DNA of 64,000 nucleotides from Ruminococcus flavefaciens (GTDB lineage: Bacteria > Bacillota > Clostridia > Oscillospirales > Ruminococcaceae), in contig NZ_FNWV01000001.1 of the NCBI RefSeq assembly GCF_900108555.1, positions 262,973 through 326,972 of the forward strand. Reading direction: 5' to 3'. Below, piece by piece: positions 24,692 to 33,508 of the stretch (within the stretch, counting starts at the first letter, position 1; each line of letters opens with the position of its first letter). A program made the translations under genes and the position numbers. The notes below the pieces were generated by a model that saw nothing but the letters and a program-made list of their open reading frames with translations, was not told the origin of the DNA and did no database searches.

Positions 24692-25231
24692 TCAGTTTAC
24701 GTTATATTCGATAAGTCCGCAGTTGTCCATGAACCAGTTTGCAAACTCATCTGTTGTCATATCATTGAAATAGGTCTCTATTACTCGGCATATTCCGCCA
24801 TGACTTACTATAAGCACGTTCTTGTCTCTGTACCTGCTTATTATGTCGTCAAGTGCCGTATAGACCCTGTGGGAAAGCTGAAGAAGTGATTCGCCACTCT
24901 TTCCCATTCGTACCCCAAAGTTTATTTTGTTTTCGGCAAAGCCTTCCGTAAATCTACTCTTGCCTTCGTATTCACCGTAATCCCATTCTCTGAGACGTTC
25001 GTCGATGACCATATCTATGCCGCATTTTTCGGCAACTGCTCTCGCAGTTTTCATAGCGCGCTTCATCGGCGATACTATCATAATGTCGATATTCCCGAGC
25101 TCATTTATCTTCTCAGCAAGCTCCTGCGCCTGCTTTTCGCCTGTTTCATCAAGGTCGATATCAGTAGTTCCCAGAATTATCTCCTGCTTGTTGTACGCGG
25201 TCTGTCCGTGCCGCGTGGAATATATCTTCAA
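24692..25231 (-). CDS. histidine phosphatase family protein
   Basis: 179 aa. The catalytic RHG motif is in YSTRHGQTAYN (His near residue 8), with SPMKRAMKTA giving the second Arg, a REWDYGEYEGK segment with the acid, and VSHGG carrying the second His. This matches phosphoglycerate-mutase-like phosphatases such as PhoE/CobC; sequence alone does not give the substrate. It precedes the GH42 gene by 13 bases and is likely co-transcribed with it. Confidence 0.88.
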   Translation of the reverse strand: MKIYSTRHGQTAYNKQEIILGTTDIDLDETGEKQAQELAEKINELGNIDIMIVSPMKRAMKTARAVAEKCGIDMVIDERLREWDYGEYEGKSRFTEGFAENKINFGVRMGKSGESLLQLSHRVYTALDDIISRYRDKNVLIVSHGGICRVIETYFNDMTTDEFANWFMDNCGLIEYNVN

Positions 25232-25282
25232 TACCTATGCCTCCATTGATCGTGTTGTTCATATTGAAGGTCTATGTAATTG

Positions 25283-25319
25283 ACGGGGCAAACCTTTCTG
25301 AGGAAAGGTTCTTCCCCGT
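25283..25319. repeat. nested hairpin in the recN downstream spacer
   Basis: ACGGGG...CCCCGT encloses ACCTTTC-TGAG-GAAAGGT. It is the left part of a composite set of inverted repeats between 25283 and 25480. Confidence 0.7.
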
Positions 25320-25344
25320 ACCCCTTTCCAAAGACTTTTATCTG

Positions 25345-25420
25345 GTTTTTCCACCGATAGGGCACACTCAGTATACTATAAATCTTTTATTTTCTCAGAG
25401 TGCCCTATCGGTGGAAAAAC
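25345..25420. repeat. 21-bp perfect inverted repeat element
   Basis: GTTTTTCCACCGATAGGGCAC-type arms at 25345-25365 and 25400-25420 are perfect inverted complements separated by 34 AT-rich bases. The arms are too long for an ordinary terminator and suggest a small mobile or REP-like element. No coding capacity. Confidence 0.75.
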
Positions 25421-25449
25421 AAAAATGGAAGTTTTAGGGAGGGAGTTTG

Positions 25450-25515
25450 AGGGAGGACCCTTTTTCAAAAGGGGCTCCCTCAATAACATACCCTTACTAT
25501 ATGAACAGCACGTTA
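25450..25515 (-). repeat. 3'-end hairpin repeat downstream of recN (copy A)
   Basis: AGGGAG/CTCCCT with inner CCCTTTT/AAAAGGG forms a stem; the following CTCAATAAC...TATATGA-CA-CACGTTA stretch resembles the segment at 49828-49885 downstream of the GH5 gene. Both copies immediately follow minus-strand stop codons, suggesting a dispersed terminator-type repeat. Confidence 0.5.
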
Positions 25516-27174
25516 TAATTCAGACGCTTTTTGTATCTCGGCGCGGGCGTTGTCAAGCATAAGTGCGCTTGGATCGTCACCGCCCATTATTCGAGCTATC
25601 TCAGATACTCTTCCGTCCATATCGAGCTGCATAACGTGAGTCTCTGTGCGGTCGCCCACTATCTGCTTTTCGATAAGCAGGTGATTGTCCGCCATGACTG
25701 CTATCTGAGACAAGTGCGTAACACATATTACCTGTCTGACTTTGCCTATCTCTCTCAGCTTAATGCCTATTTTCTGCGCTGCTTTACCGCTTACGCCTGT
25801 ATCTATCTCGTCGAATATCATAGTGGGGATAAAGTCCTTGTCAGCAATTACGCTTTTAAGTGCAAGCATTATTCTCGAAAGCTCACCGCCCGATGCTATC
25901 TTGGATATGGGCTTGGGTTCTTCGCCCTTGTTGGCGGAAATCAGAAACTCCACCGAGTCCATACCATTTACTGTGAGCTTGCCCTTTTCGTGGCGAACTG
26001 CTATTATCACGCCTGCCATATTGAGAAATTCAAGCTCTGCCGTAACACGCTCCGTGAAACGCTTTGCAACTGTTTCGCGGTATTCATAAAGTGCCTTTGC
26101 CTGCTCCGTTACCTTGTGAAGAAGCTCCTCACGCTTTGAAATGAGCTCCTTTATCTCGGTATCCGAGCTTTCAAACTGCATTATCTCGCGGCAGGCATCA
26201 TCGTAAAGCTTTACGAGCCCTTCGCAGTCTGTTGCGTACTTACGCTTCAGCTTATTTATGGAATTGAGCCTTGTACCGAGGTACTCCAGACGCTGTCCGT
26301 CAAGCTCCACCTTGTCTGCAAGGCTTTCAAGCTCGGAAGCTATGTCTGCAAGCTCTATCTCTGCTGCCGAAAGTCTTTCGTAAAGGCTGTTCAGAGTCTC
26401 GTTTGCATCGGTAAAGCCTGCTATCTCGGTCTCTGCCGAAACTATCATATCCGATGCTGCTTCTTCACCTGTCAATGCGTTTACCGCACTCTTTATGGCT
26501 ATTATGGTCTTTTCCGAATTCTTGGCAGTCTCATACTCCTTTTCAAGCTCGTCATCTTCGCCGTCACGGAGTTCAAGCTCACCTATATCGTCTATGATCT
26601 CGTTGAGCTGTCTGCTGCGCTCGATACGTGTCTGTTCAAGCTTTTTAAGCTCGCCAAGCTTTCGCGCAGTCTGCTGCAATTCGCGGAATGTCACCCTGTA
26701 TTCGTTTAAAAGTGTATCATCTCCACCGAAATCATCAAGTATCTGCAAATGCTTCTCGCTGTCAAGAAGTATCTGGTTATCATGCTGTCCGTGGATATTT
26801 ATAAGCATGGAGCCTATCTCTTTGAGAAGTGCGGCAGGAGCTGTTCGCTGATTGATCCTCGATACGCTTCCGCCGTCTGCGCTTATCTCTCGCGTTACAG
26901 TTATCTCTTCATCATCGTGTGATATGCCAAGCTCGTCAAGCTTTTCGCAGACCTCATTGGAAAGGTCTGTGAACAATGCGGTAATTACAGCCTTTTCGCA
27001 GCCTGTACGCACTATGTCCTTTGTGCATCTTTGTCCGAGAACAGCATTTATGCCATTTATGAGTATGGATTTACCTGCTCCTGTTTCACCTGTGAATATG
27101 TTCAGCCTGCTGTCAAGTGGAATGACCGCTTCCTTGATAACAGCAAGATTTTGTATATAGATCTCCTTTAACAT
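25513..27174 (-). CDS. recN: DNA repair protein RecN
   Basis: SMC-like ATPase that gathers double-strand breaks for recombination. 553 aa: Walker A FTGETGAGKSILI near residue 30, long coiled coils in the middle (about 150-350), the signature ASGGELSRIMLALK and Walker B MIFDEIDTGVSG. Start MLKEIYIQNLAVIKEA is typical. It is the promoter-distal gene of the xseA-to-recN block, a Firmicutes arrangement, and overlaps no neighbour. Confidence 0.95.
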   Translation of the reverse strand: MLKEIYIQNLAVIKEAVIPLDSRLNIFTGETGAGKSILINGINAVLGQRCTKDIVRTGCEKAVITALFTDLSNEVCEKLDELGISHDDEEITVTREISADGGSVSRINQRTAPAALLKEIGSMLINIHGQHDNQILLDSEKHLQILDDFGGDDTLLNEYRVTFRELQQTARKLGELKKLEQTRIERSRQLNEIIDDIGELELRDGEDDELEKEYETAKNSEKTIIAIKSAVNALTGEEAASDMIVSAETEIAGFTDANETLNSLYERLSAAEIELADIASELESLADKVELDGQRLEYLGTRLNSINKLKRKYATDCEGLVKLYDDACREIMQFESSDTEIKELISKREELLHKVTEQAKALYEYRETVAKRFTERVTAELEFLNMAGVIIAVRHEKGKLTVNGMDSVEFLISANKGEEPKPISKIASGGELSRIMLALKSVIADKDFIPTMIFDEIDTGVSGKAAQKIGIKLREIGKVRQVICVTHLSQIAVMADNHLLIEKQIVGDRTETHVMQLDMDGRVSEIARIMGGDDPSALMLDNARAEIQKASEL

Positions 27175-27184
27175 CTGTCAGAGC

Positions 27185-27628
27185 TTACCTCCTCGGGAAA
27201 AGCTCGCTGCGGAACTTTTTGGAAAGCTTTTTCGCATCTGCTTCGCTTCTTACAAGTATAAATATGGTATCGTCACCTGCAATAGTGCCAACTACGCCCT
27301 GATGCTCTACGGAGTCTATAGCTGCACAAGTTCCCTGAGCCATACCTGCACGGCATTTCAGTACTATTGTATTCATTGCGTAATCCACTGATATCACGGC
27401 TTCTTCAAACAATGACCTTTCAGCAACAGCTGCCGCAGGTACGGAATAACGGTATACTCCGTGCTCGTCCCTCTGCTTTACAAGTGACAGCTGCTGGATA
27501 TCTCTTGACAGTGTTGCCTGTGTAGTCTTTATACCTCGCTGTGCAAGAAGCTGTATAAGAAGCTCCTGTGTTGCTACGGGCTGCTCATTTATTATCTCAA
27601 GTATTGCTTCATGTCTGCGGTTCTTCAT
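27185..27628 (-). CDS. argR: arginine repressor ArgR/AhrC
   Basis: Hexameric arginine-responsive regulator. The 147-aa protein has the winged-helix N-terminus (RRHEAILEIINEQPVATQEL, then QATLSRDIQQLSLVK) and the C-terminal arginine-binding domain (GTIAGDDTIFILVR with the Asp pair). Sits between nadK and recN as in other Firmicutes. Confidence 0.95.
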   Translation of the reverse strand: MKNRRHEAILEIINEQPVATQELLIQLLAQRGIKTTQATLSRDIQQLSLVKQRDEHGVYRYSVPAAAVAERSLFEEAVISVDYAMNTIVLKCRAGMAQGTCAAIDSVEHQGVVGTIAGDDTIFILVRSEADAKKLSKKFRSELFPRR

Positions 27629-27644
27629 AATACCACCGTTTTCC

Positions 27645-28499
27645 TTACTTTATAGGTTTGCACATTTTTTTGCAAAGTGACTCATGGAACGAATTTCCTA
27701 TGAGATTTATAAAGTTTATATTGTTCTTTCCACGGCATATCTCTATACTGTCGCCGTTTCGGAGACTTACAAACAGCTCACCGTCAACATTGATGACCAT
27801 GCTGTCATCACGCACAGTAACGTCCTTCATAATAAGCTTTCTCTGGGGCGAGAACATTGTCGCACGTGAAAAAAGCGAATGAGGACAGATGAGTGTCATT
27901 TCGATACATTCAAGGTCCGGCTCTATTACAGGTCCGCCTGCCGAAAGGGCATATGCCGTAGAGCCTGAGGGAGTGCTGAAAAGTACTCCGTCAGCACGGT
28001 ATCTTCCAACAAGATAGCTTTCGGAATAGACCTCGAATTCACATATCCTGAAGCTTCCAGACCTTGCGGATACCTCATTGAGGACTGTTGCTGTTTTATC
28101 ACCGTCAGCACTGTGGTATACCACATCAAGCGTCATTCGCGGTGAGAGCTCATACTCTCCCGTTGTAAGCAGACTGAGCTTGTCCAGCTGGTCGGCTTCA
28201 AGTCCTGCCATAAAACCGAGAGTTCCTGTATTTATGCCCAGAAGCTTTGTATCACTTCCGATGAGAAGCTTAGCACAGCGCAGTATCGTTCCATCGCCGC
28301 CTATGGCAAGAACATAATCTGCTGTCTTTGCAGCTTCTCTGATATCTTCAAATTTAACAAAGGGCTTATCAGAAAAGTCGTTTCTGAATAACTCGCTGAC
28401 AGATACCTCTATACCGCATCTGTCAAGCACATCGCATACCTCACGTGCACAGCTGAGCGCATTGGGCTTCTGAAAATTAGGGTACAACGCTGCCTTCAT
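27645..28499 (-). CDS. nadK: NAD kinase
   Basis: Makes NADP from NAD. 284 aa with the VLAIGGDGTILRCA motif (GGDGT) near residue 68, the NEVSARSG (NE) motif and the TPSGSTAYALSAGGP glycine-rich motif. Length normal. Member of the dxs-tlyA-nadK-argR-recN operon; 11 bases separate it from tlyA. Confidence 0.95.
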   Translation of the reverse strand: MKAALYPNFQKPNALSCAREVCDVLDRCGIEVSVSELFRNDFSDKPFVKFEDIREAAKTADYVLAIGGDGTILRCAKLLIGSDTKLLGINTGTLGFMAGLEADQLDKLSLLTTGEYELSPRMTLDVVYHSADGDKTATVLNEVSARSGSFRICEFEVYSESYLVGRYRADGVLFSTPSGSTAYALSAGGPVIEPDLECIEMTLICPHSLFSRATMFSPQRKLIMKDVTVRDDSMVINVDGELFVSLRNGDSIEICRGKNNINFINLIGNSFHESLCKKMCKPIK

Positions 28500-28510
28500 A
28501 AACGCACTCC

Positions 28511-29296
28511 TTATATTTTATTGAAGGAGCTATCGGTAAGCTCCTTGAAATCATGTTTTTTCTGCTCTCCCGCCGACTTTCTCAGCAGGACAAGATATTC
28601 TATATTTCCGCTTCCTCCGCGGACGGGTGAATACGTATATTTCTCCGCGATAAATCCTACCGACACGGCAAAGCTGTCGATCTCGGAAAGTACACGGATA
28701 TGAACCTTCCTGTCCTTGACGATGCCGCGCTTGCCTATATCGCTGCGTCCTGCTTCAAACTGCGGCTTAATGAGGACTGCTGCACATTCTCCGTCTTTGA
28801 GGAGCTCATATACCTTTGGTATTATCTTTGTAAGGGAGATAAAGGATACATCTACAGATATGAAGTCTGCCTGTCCGCCTATATCCTCCGCAAAGACCTC
28901 GCGTATATCAGTTCCTTCCATATTCACCACACGGGGATCGTTTACAAGTGTTTCTGCAAGCTGTCCGTGTCCTACGTCTACTGCATATACCTTAGCTGCA
29001 CCGTTTTGCAGCATAAAGTCGGTGAAGCCGCCTGTGGAGGCTCCTATGTCAAGACAGACCTTGCCATTCAGGTCTATACCAAATTCGGCTACAGCCTTTT
29101 CCAGCTTTAACGCACCTCTGCCTACATATGCCTCTGTTTCGGAACATTCTATCACATCAGCCTCAGTGACCTCGTCAGAGGGCTTGCCTGCTTTTTTACC
29201 GTTTACCGTAACACTTCCCGAACGTATCATTTCCTTTGCACGTTCGCGGCTCCTTGATAGTCCTCTGGTTACAAGCTCAGCGTCAAGTCTTGCCAT
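28511..29296 (-). CDS. tlyA: TlyA-family rRNA 2'-O-methyltransferase (hemolysin A family)
   Basis: 261 aa. An N-terminal S4 RNA-binding domain (MARLDAELVTRGLSRSRERA) is joined to an FtsJ-like Rossmann methyltransferase with the SAM loop CLDIGASTGGFTDFML and catalytic-region SVDVSFISL. Homologues 2'-O-methylate cytidine in 16S and 23S rRNA; sequence does not prove which site here. Its ATG follows the dxs stop with no gap. Confidence 0.9.
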   Translation of the reverse strand: MARLDAELVTRGLSRSRERAKEMIRSGSVTVNGKKAGKPSDEVTEADVIECSETEAYVGRGALKLEKAVAEFGIDLNGKVCLDIGASTGGFTDFMLQNGAAKVYAVDVGHGQLAETLVNDPRVVNMEGTDIREVFAEDIGGQADFISVDVSFISLTKIIPKVYELLKDGECAAVLIKPQFEAGRSDIGKRGIVKDRKVHIRVLSEIDSFAVSVGFIAEKYTYSPVRGGSGNIEYLVLLRKSAGEQKKHDFKELTDSSFNKI

Positions 29297-31180
29297 TTAT
29301 TTTCTCCTGCCGCGGATATACTCCGCCATTTTTTCACTTGTAAGTCCAAGCTTTTCAAGACATGACATTACAGAAGCCTGCTTTACAAAGCCGTTAGCCG
29401 TTACTCGGCTGTAATCTCCGCGATAGCCAAGCTCGGCAAGTACATCTCCTATCTTTTCGGAAATACTTCCCTCGCCCATAGACTCCTCAAAAAACACGAT
29501 AGTATGATATCTGCTTATCTCTTCGCCTAAGTCGCTCTCAAGAGGATATATTTTCGTAAGCTTCAGTATATCGCAGTTTATGCCGTCGCTTTTGAGCAGC
29601 TGCTGTGCCTTGTATGCTTCATTGTAAAGTCTGCCGTAGGTTATTATGAGTATATCGCTGTTTTCTTCACGTATATAGAGATGCTCGGTAGTAAGGTGGT
29701 ATTTACTGAATGACATCTCCTCAGAACCTCGCGGATATCTTACCGCTGCAAGTCCTGTTTCGCTGTATAACGCCTTTTTCATGCACATCTTCATCTCGGA
29801 ATAGCATGAGGGCGAATATATTACCGTATTTGGGATAGTTGTGAGCATAGGCACATCAAGAAGTCCCTGATGTGTCTCGCCGTCCTCGCCGACTATGCCT
29901 GCACGGTCAATGCCAAGCACGATATGCAGTCCGCCAATGGCGATATCATGGACAAGCTGATCGTAGGCACGCTGCAAAAATGTTGAATATACAGCAAATA
30001 CAGGCAGCATACCCATTGAAGCAAGTCCGCCTGCAAATGTTACTGCGTGCTGCTCGGCTATACCAACGTCAAAAAATCTCTCGGGATATTTGAAATGGAA
30101 GAACTGCAAGCCTGTTCCGTATTTCATAGCAGCTGTTATAGCACATATCTTTTCATCTTTTTCCGCAAGACGCACAAGCTCCTTGCCGAATACTGTTGAA
30201 TAGCTGTCTGCTGCCGAAACCTCGGGATTTCCTGTTGCTATGTCAAATTTTGAGATACCGTGATATTCTCCGGGATTTTGCTCGGCAGGCGCATAGCCCT
30301 TGCCCTTTACAGTCTTGACATGGATAAACACAGGCTCGTGATATGACTTAGCCATATGCATAACTTCTTCAAGCTCCGACAAGTTATGACCGTTTACAGG
30401 TCCGAGATAGATGAAGCCCATGTCCTCGAACATTGTGCTCTGCTCAAGGATATTTGACTTTACGGAGTCCTTGACGTTCTTGATGCCTTTGGCAACGCTG
30501 TTTCCCACAAGGGGTATCATTCCGAGGCCGCGCTCTACTGCTCGCTTAGTGGAAAGATACTTCTCGGTATTTCTCAGAGAGGTAAGGTACTTTGAAAGTG
30601 AACCTACGCTCTTTGATATGGACATATTATTGTCATTGAGTATGACTATGAGATTTCTTTGCAGACCTCTTCCGCAGTTGTTCATAGCTTCATAGAACAT
30701 TCCGCCTGTCATAGCTCCGTCACCGATAACTGCCACAGCATAGTTATCCTTGCCTTGCAGCTCCATTGCTTCGGCAATTCCGCAGGCAACAGACACAGAT
30801 GTACTGCTGTGACCGCTTATGAACGTATCATGTGGAGATTCCTCAGGCTTGGGGAAGCCTGATATACCGCCCTCCTGCCTGAGCGTTGAAAAGCTGTCAA
30901 GTCTGCCTGTAAGTATTTTATGTGTATATGCCTGATGACCTACGTCCCATACTATCTTGTCCTCAGGCGAATTGAAATTGCGGTGTATCGCCATAGTGAG
31001 CTCTACCGCTCCCAGATTTGACGCAAGATGTCCGCCAGTAGCGGATACTGTGGAAATAAGGATATTCCTTATCTCCTTGCATAAGCCTGCGCACTGGTTA
31101 AGCGAAAGCTTTTTCAGATCTTTGGGGAGATCAAGCTCCTCCAGTGTGACCTTTTCATTTATATTTATGTTATCCTTCAT
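29297..31180 (-). CDS. dxs: 1-deoxy-D-xylulose-5-phosphate synthase
   Basis: Thiamine-diphosphate enzyme that starts the MEP isoprenoid pathway from pyruvate and glyceraldehyde-3-phosphate. The 627-aa sequence contains the SNLGAVELTMAIHR and DKIVWDVGHQAYTHKILTGR substrate region, the ThDP motif GDGAMTGGMFYEAMNNCG...LNDNNMS, and the DVGIAEQHAVTFAGG transketolase segment. It is downstream of the prenyltransferase ispA, so precursor supply and chain elongation are co-expressed. Confidence 0.95.
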   Translation of the reverse strand: MKDNININEKVTLEELDLPKDLKKLSLNQCAGLCKEIRNILISTVSATGGHLASNLGAVELTMAIHRNFNSPEDKIVWDVGHQAYTHKILTGRLDSFSTLRQEGGISGFPKPEESPHDTFISGHSSTSVSVACGIAEAMELQGKDNYAVAVIGDGAMTGGMFYEAMNNCGRGLQRNLIVILNDNNMSISKSVGSLSKYLTSLRNTEKYLSTKRAVERGLGMIPLVGNSVAKGIKNVKDSVKSNILEQSTMFEDMGFIYLGPVNGHNLSELEEVMHMAKSYHEPVFIHVKTVKGKGYAPAEQNPGEYHGISKFDIATGNPEVSAADSYSTVFGKELVRLAEKDEKICAITAAMKYGTGLQFFHFKYPERFFDVGIAEQHAVTFAGGLASMGMLPVFAVYSTFLQRAYDQLVHDIAIGGLHIVLGIDRAGIVGEDGETHQGLLDVPMLTTIPNTVIYSPSCYSEMKMCMKKALYSETGLAAVRYPRGSEEMSFSKYHLTTEHLYIREENSDILIITYGRLYNEAYKAQQLLKSDGINCDILKLTKIYPLESDLGEEISRYHTIVFFEESMGEGSISEKIGDVLAELGYRGDYSRVTANGFVKQASVMSCLEKLGLTSEKMAEYIRGRRK

Positions 31181-31217
31181 TTTTACGAAATGCGGATATC
31201 TCCGCAGCTCCTTTTAA

Positions 31218-32108
31218 TTAGTTCTTTCTCTTCAGAAGCATTTCCGTCAGCTCTGTGAGGAATGCGTCCTTACCGAATACTTCAAGACAGCCAAGTGCCT
31301 CTTCTGTAATGCTGTTGGCTATCTCCTGAGCCTTTTCAACTCCATAAAGTGTTACAAATGTGGTCTTGTTTTCCTCGGCATCACTGCCTACAGGCTTTCC
31401 AAGCTCCTCAGTTGTGCTTGTAACATCAAGGATATCATCTATTATCTGAAAAGCAAGTCCAAGCTTAAAGCCGTAGTCTGCGGCTGCCTGTATCTTTGCT
31501 TCATCTGCTCCTGCACATATACAGCCCATTATGCATGATACTGCAATGAGCTGTCCTGTCTTGTGGCGGTACATATTGCGCAGATTTGCTTCGTCAACAT
31601 CACTGCGCTCCTCATTTTCCATATCTATGACCTGTCCGCCTATCATTCCCTCTCTGCCAACTGCCTTGGCAAGACATGAGATGATCTTTACTTTCTGCTC
31701 AGCGGTAAGGCTGTCATCGTTGGCAATTATCTCAAAAGGCTGAACCGAAAGTGCATCGCCTGCAAGTATAGCCATTGCTTCGCCGAATGCCTTGTGACAT
31801 GAAGGCTTTCCGCGGCGGAAATCATCATTGTCCATTGCAGGAAGATCGTCATGTATAAGCGAGAATGTGTGTATCATCTCTATTGCAGCAGCAGGTGCGG
31901 CTGCCTTTGTGTAGTCGCCGCCCAACGCGTTGCAGAATGAATATACCAGCACGGGACGGATACGCTTTCCGCCTGCTTCAAGGGAATAATTCATTGCATC
32001 TATGAGATTTTTCTGAGCGGTCATAGTTTCCGAATGGGTATTGTATTTTCTGAGATTTTCCTCAGTAAAGCTTATATATTCGCTTAGCTTTTCTTTAAAT
32101 CCTGACAT
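31218..32108 (-). CDS. ispA: polyprenyl (farnesyl) diphosphate synthase
   Basis: Condenses isopentenyl diphosphate onto allylic primers. 296 aa; first aspartate motif in SLIHDDLPAMDNDD with GGKRIRPVL before it, second in AFQIIDDILD. The LPAMDNDD spacing is of the bacterial FPP/GPP type. It follows xseB by one base and precedes dxs in the operon. Confidence 0.93.
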   Translation of the reverse strand: MSGFKEKLSEYISFTEENLRKYNTHSETMTAQKNLIDAMNYSLEAGGKRIRPVLVYSFCNALGGDYTKAAAPAAAIEMIHTFSLIHDDLPAMDNDDFRRGKPSCHKAFGEAMAILAGDALSVQPFEIIANDDSLTAEQKVKIISCLAKAVGREGMIGGQVIDMENEERSDVDEANLRNMYRHKTGQLIAVSCIMGCICAGADEAKIQAAADYGFKLGLAFQIIDDILDVTSTTEELGKPVGSDAEENKTTFVTLYGVEKAQEIANSITEEALGCLEVFGKDAFLTELTEMLLKRKN

Positions 32109-32109
32109 A

Positions 32110-32313
32110 TTATTTCTCTGACGGAGCTGTTCCGTCGTCCTCCGTGATCTTTATCTGTGCTTCATCGAGCTGTTTGCGGCAGGCTGCTGAAAGCTTTACG
32201 CCCTCGCCATATAATTCCACAGCTTTTTCAAGCGGGATATCCCCTTTTTCAAGCTCGGTCACTATCTTTCCGAGCTTTGTCATATTATCTTCAAATGTAA
32301 GCTTTTCTTTCAT
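32110..32313 (-). CDS. xseB: exodeoxyribonuclease VII small subunit
   Basis: 67 aa, the usual size. The helical pattern LTFEDNMTKLGKIVTELEKG and PLEKAVELYGEGVKL identifies XseB, which binds XseA in multiple copies. It starts 4 bases after the xseA stop. Confidence 0.93.
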   Translation of the reverse strand: MKEKLTFEDNMTKLGKIVTELEKGDIPLEKAVELYGEGVKLSAACRKQLDEAQIKITEDDGTAPSEK

Positions 32314-32317
32314 TTTA

Positions 32318-33508
32318 TCACCATTTATCAGTTATCTCGGCTTCAGCACCGCCGCTGCCGAATGTGAGCTTTATCTTGTCGCCCTTTTCAAGAGCCTCGG
32401 AACTGCTGAGGAGCTTGTCCTCTTTATATACAAGAGAATATCCTCGTGAAAGCACTTTGAGTGGACTCAGGCTGTCAAGCTTCGCTATCCTCTCAGAGAG
32501 CTGATGCTCAAGGCGTTCATAATATCTCGAAAAGGCTGCTTCACGCCTTTTGTCGAGTCCTGCAAGCTTCTCGGCAGTAAGTTTTAGCCTGTTTTCGGGA
32601 GACTGTGCCGAAAGACGGGCGTTAAGCGCGATAAATCTGTCACTTGCCTTGTCAAGCTGCGCAAGTACAGACCTTTCTGCCCTGCGTTCAAGTATGGCTA
32701 TCTTTTCATACAGACTTGCCATATCTGGAGCTGCAAGCTCCGCTGCTGCCGACGGTGTAGGCGCACGAAGATCGGCTGCAAGGTCGGCTATGGTATAATC
32801 TGTCTCGTGACCGACTGCGGATATAACAGGAACTTTGCAGTTGTATACCGCATATGCAACTTTTTCGGTATTGAACGCACTGAGGTCATCGCTTGAACCG
32901 CCGCCGCGTCCTACGATGATAACATCACAGCCTGCGGCTTCTGCGCGAAGTATGCCCTTGCATACCGAGTCTGCCGCACCTTCACCCTGTACAAGTGCAT
33001 TGACTGCATATATCTCACACAGGGGATAACGTCTCGATAATACATTTATGATATCGCGCACAGCTGCTCCGCTGAGTGAGGTAACTGCACCTATTTTCTT
33101 AGGCATAGGCGGCATGGGACGCTTATGAGCTGTATCGAATATTCCCTCTTTGGCAAGCTTCTTTTTCAGCTGTTCAAGAGCTGCGCCTGCTGCTCCTGCG
33201 CCCTCGGGAATGATATCATTGACGTAGAGCTGATAAGCTCCGTCACGCTCATATACTCCGATACTTCCCGAAACTATTACCGACATACCGTCCTCGGGCT
33301 CAAATCTGAGACGCGATGCCGCACTTGCAAACATCACTGCTTTAAGTGAGCTTTCGCTGTCCTTTAATGTGAAGTATACGTGTCCGCTGCGGTAATGCTT
33401 TACGTAATCGGTTATCTCGCCGCGAACCATTACGCCTTGGATATTTCTGTCGTTTTTTAGTATCGAGCCTATGTATTTATTTATCTGTGTAACTGTGATT
33501 ACAGGCAT
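32318..33508 (-). CDS. xseA: exodeoxyribonuclease VII large subunit
   Basis: 396 aa catalytic subunit degrading single-stranded DNA. N-terminal OB fold (TVTQINKYIGSILKND, VRGEITDYVKH), then the nuclease domain with VTSLSGAAVRDIINVLSRRYP, GRGGGSSDDLSAFN and VGHETDYTIADLAADLRAPTP, ending in coiled coil. Directly follows the TsaD paralogue. Confidence 0.95.
   Translation of the reverse strand: MPVITVTQINKYIGSILKNDRNIQGVMVRGEITDYVKHYRSGHVYFTLKDSESSLKAVMFASAASRLRFEPEDGMSVIVSGSIGVYERDGAYQLYVNDIIPEGAGAAGAALEQLKKKLAKEGIFDTAHKRPMPPMPKKIGAVTSLSGAAVRDIINVLSRRYPLCEIYAVNALVQGEGAADSVCKGILRAEAAGCDVIIVGRGGGSSDDLSAFNTEKVAYAVYNCKVPVISAVGHETDYTIADLAADLRAPTPSAAAELAAPDMASLYEKIAILERRAERSVLAQLDKASDRFIALNARLSAQSPENRLKLTAEKLAGLDKRREAAFSRYYERLEHQLSERIAKLDSLSPLKVLSRGYSLVYKEDKLLSSSEALEKGDKIKLTFGSGGAEAEITDKW

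Noticed and set aside
28716-29414. 232-aa plus-strand ORF
   Set aside because: Antisense to tlyA and dxs; composition is that of a reversed coding frame.
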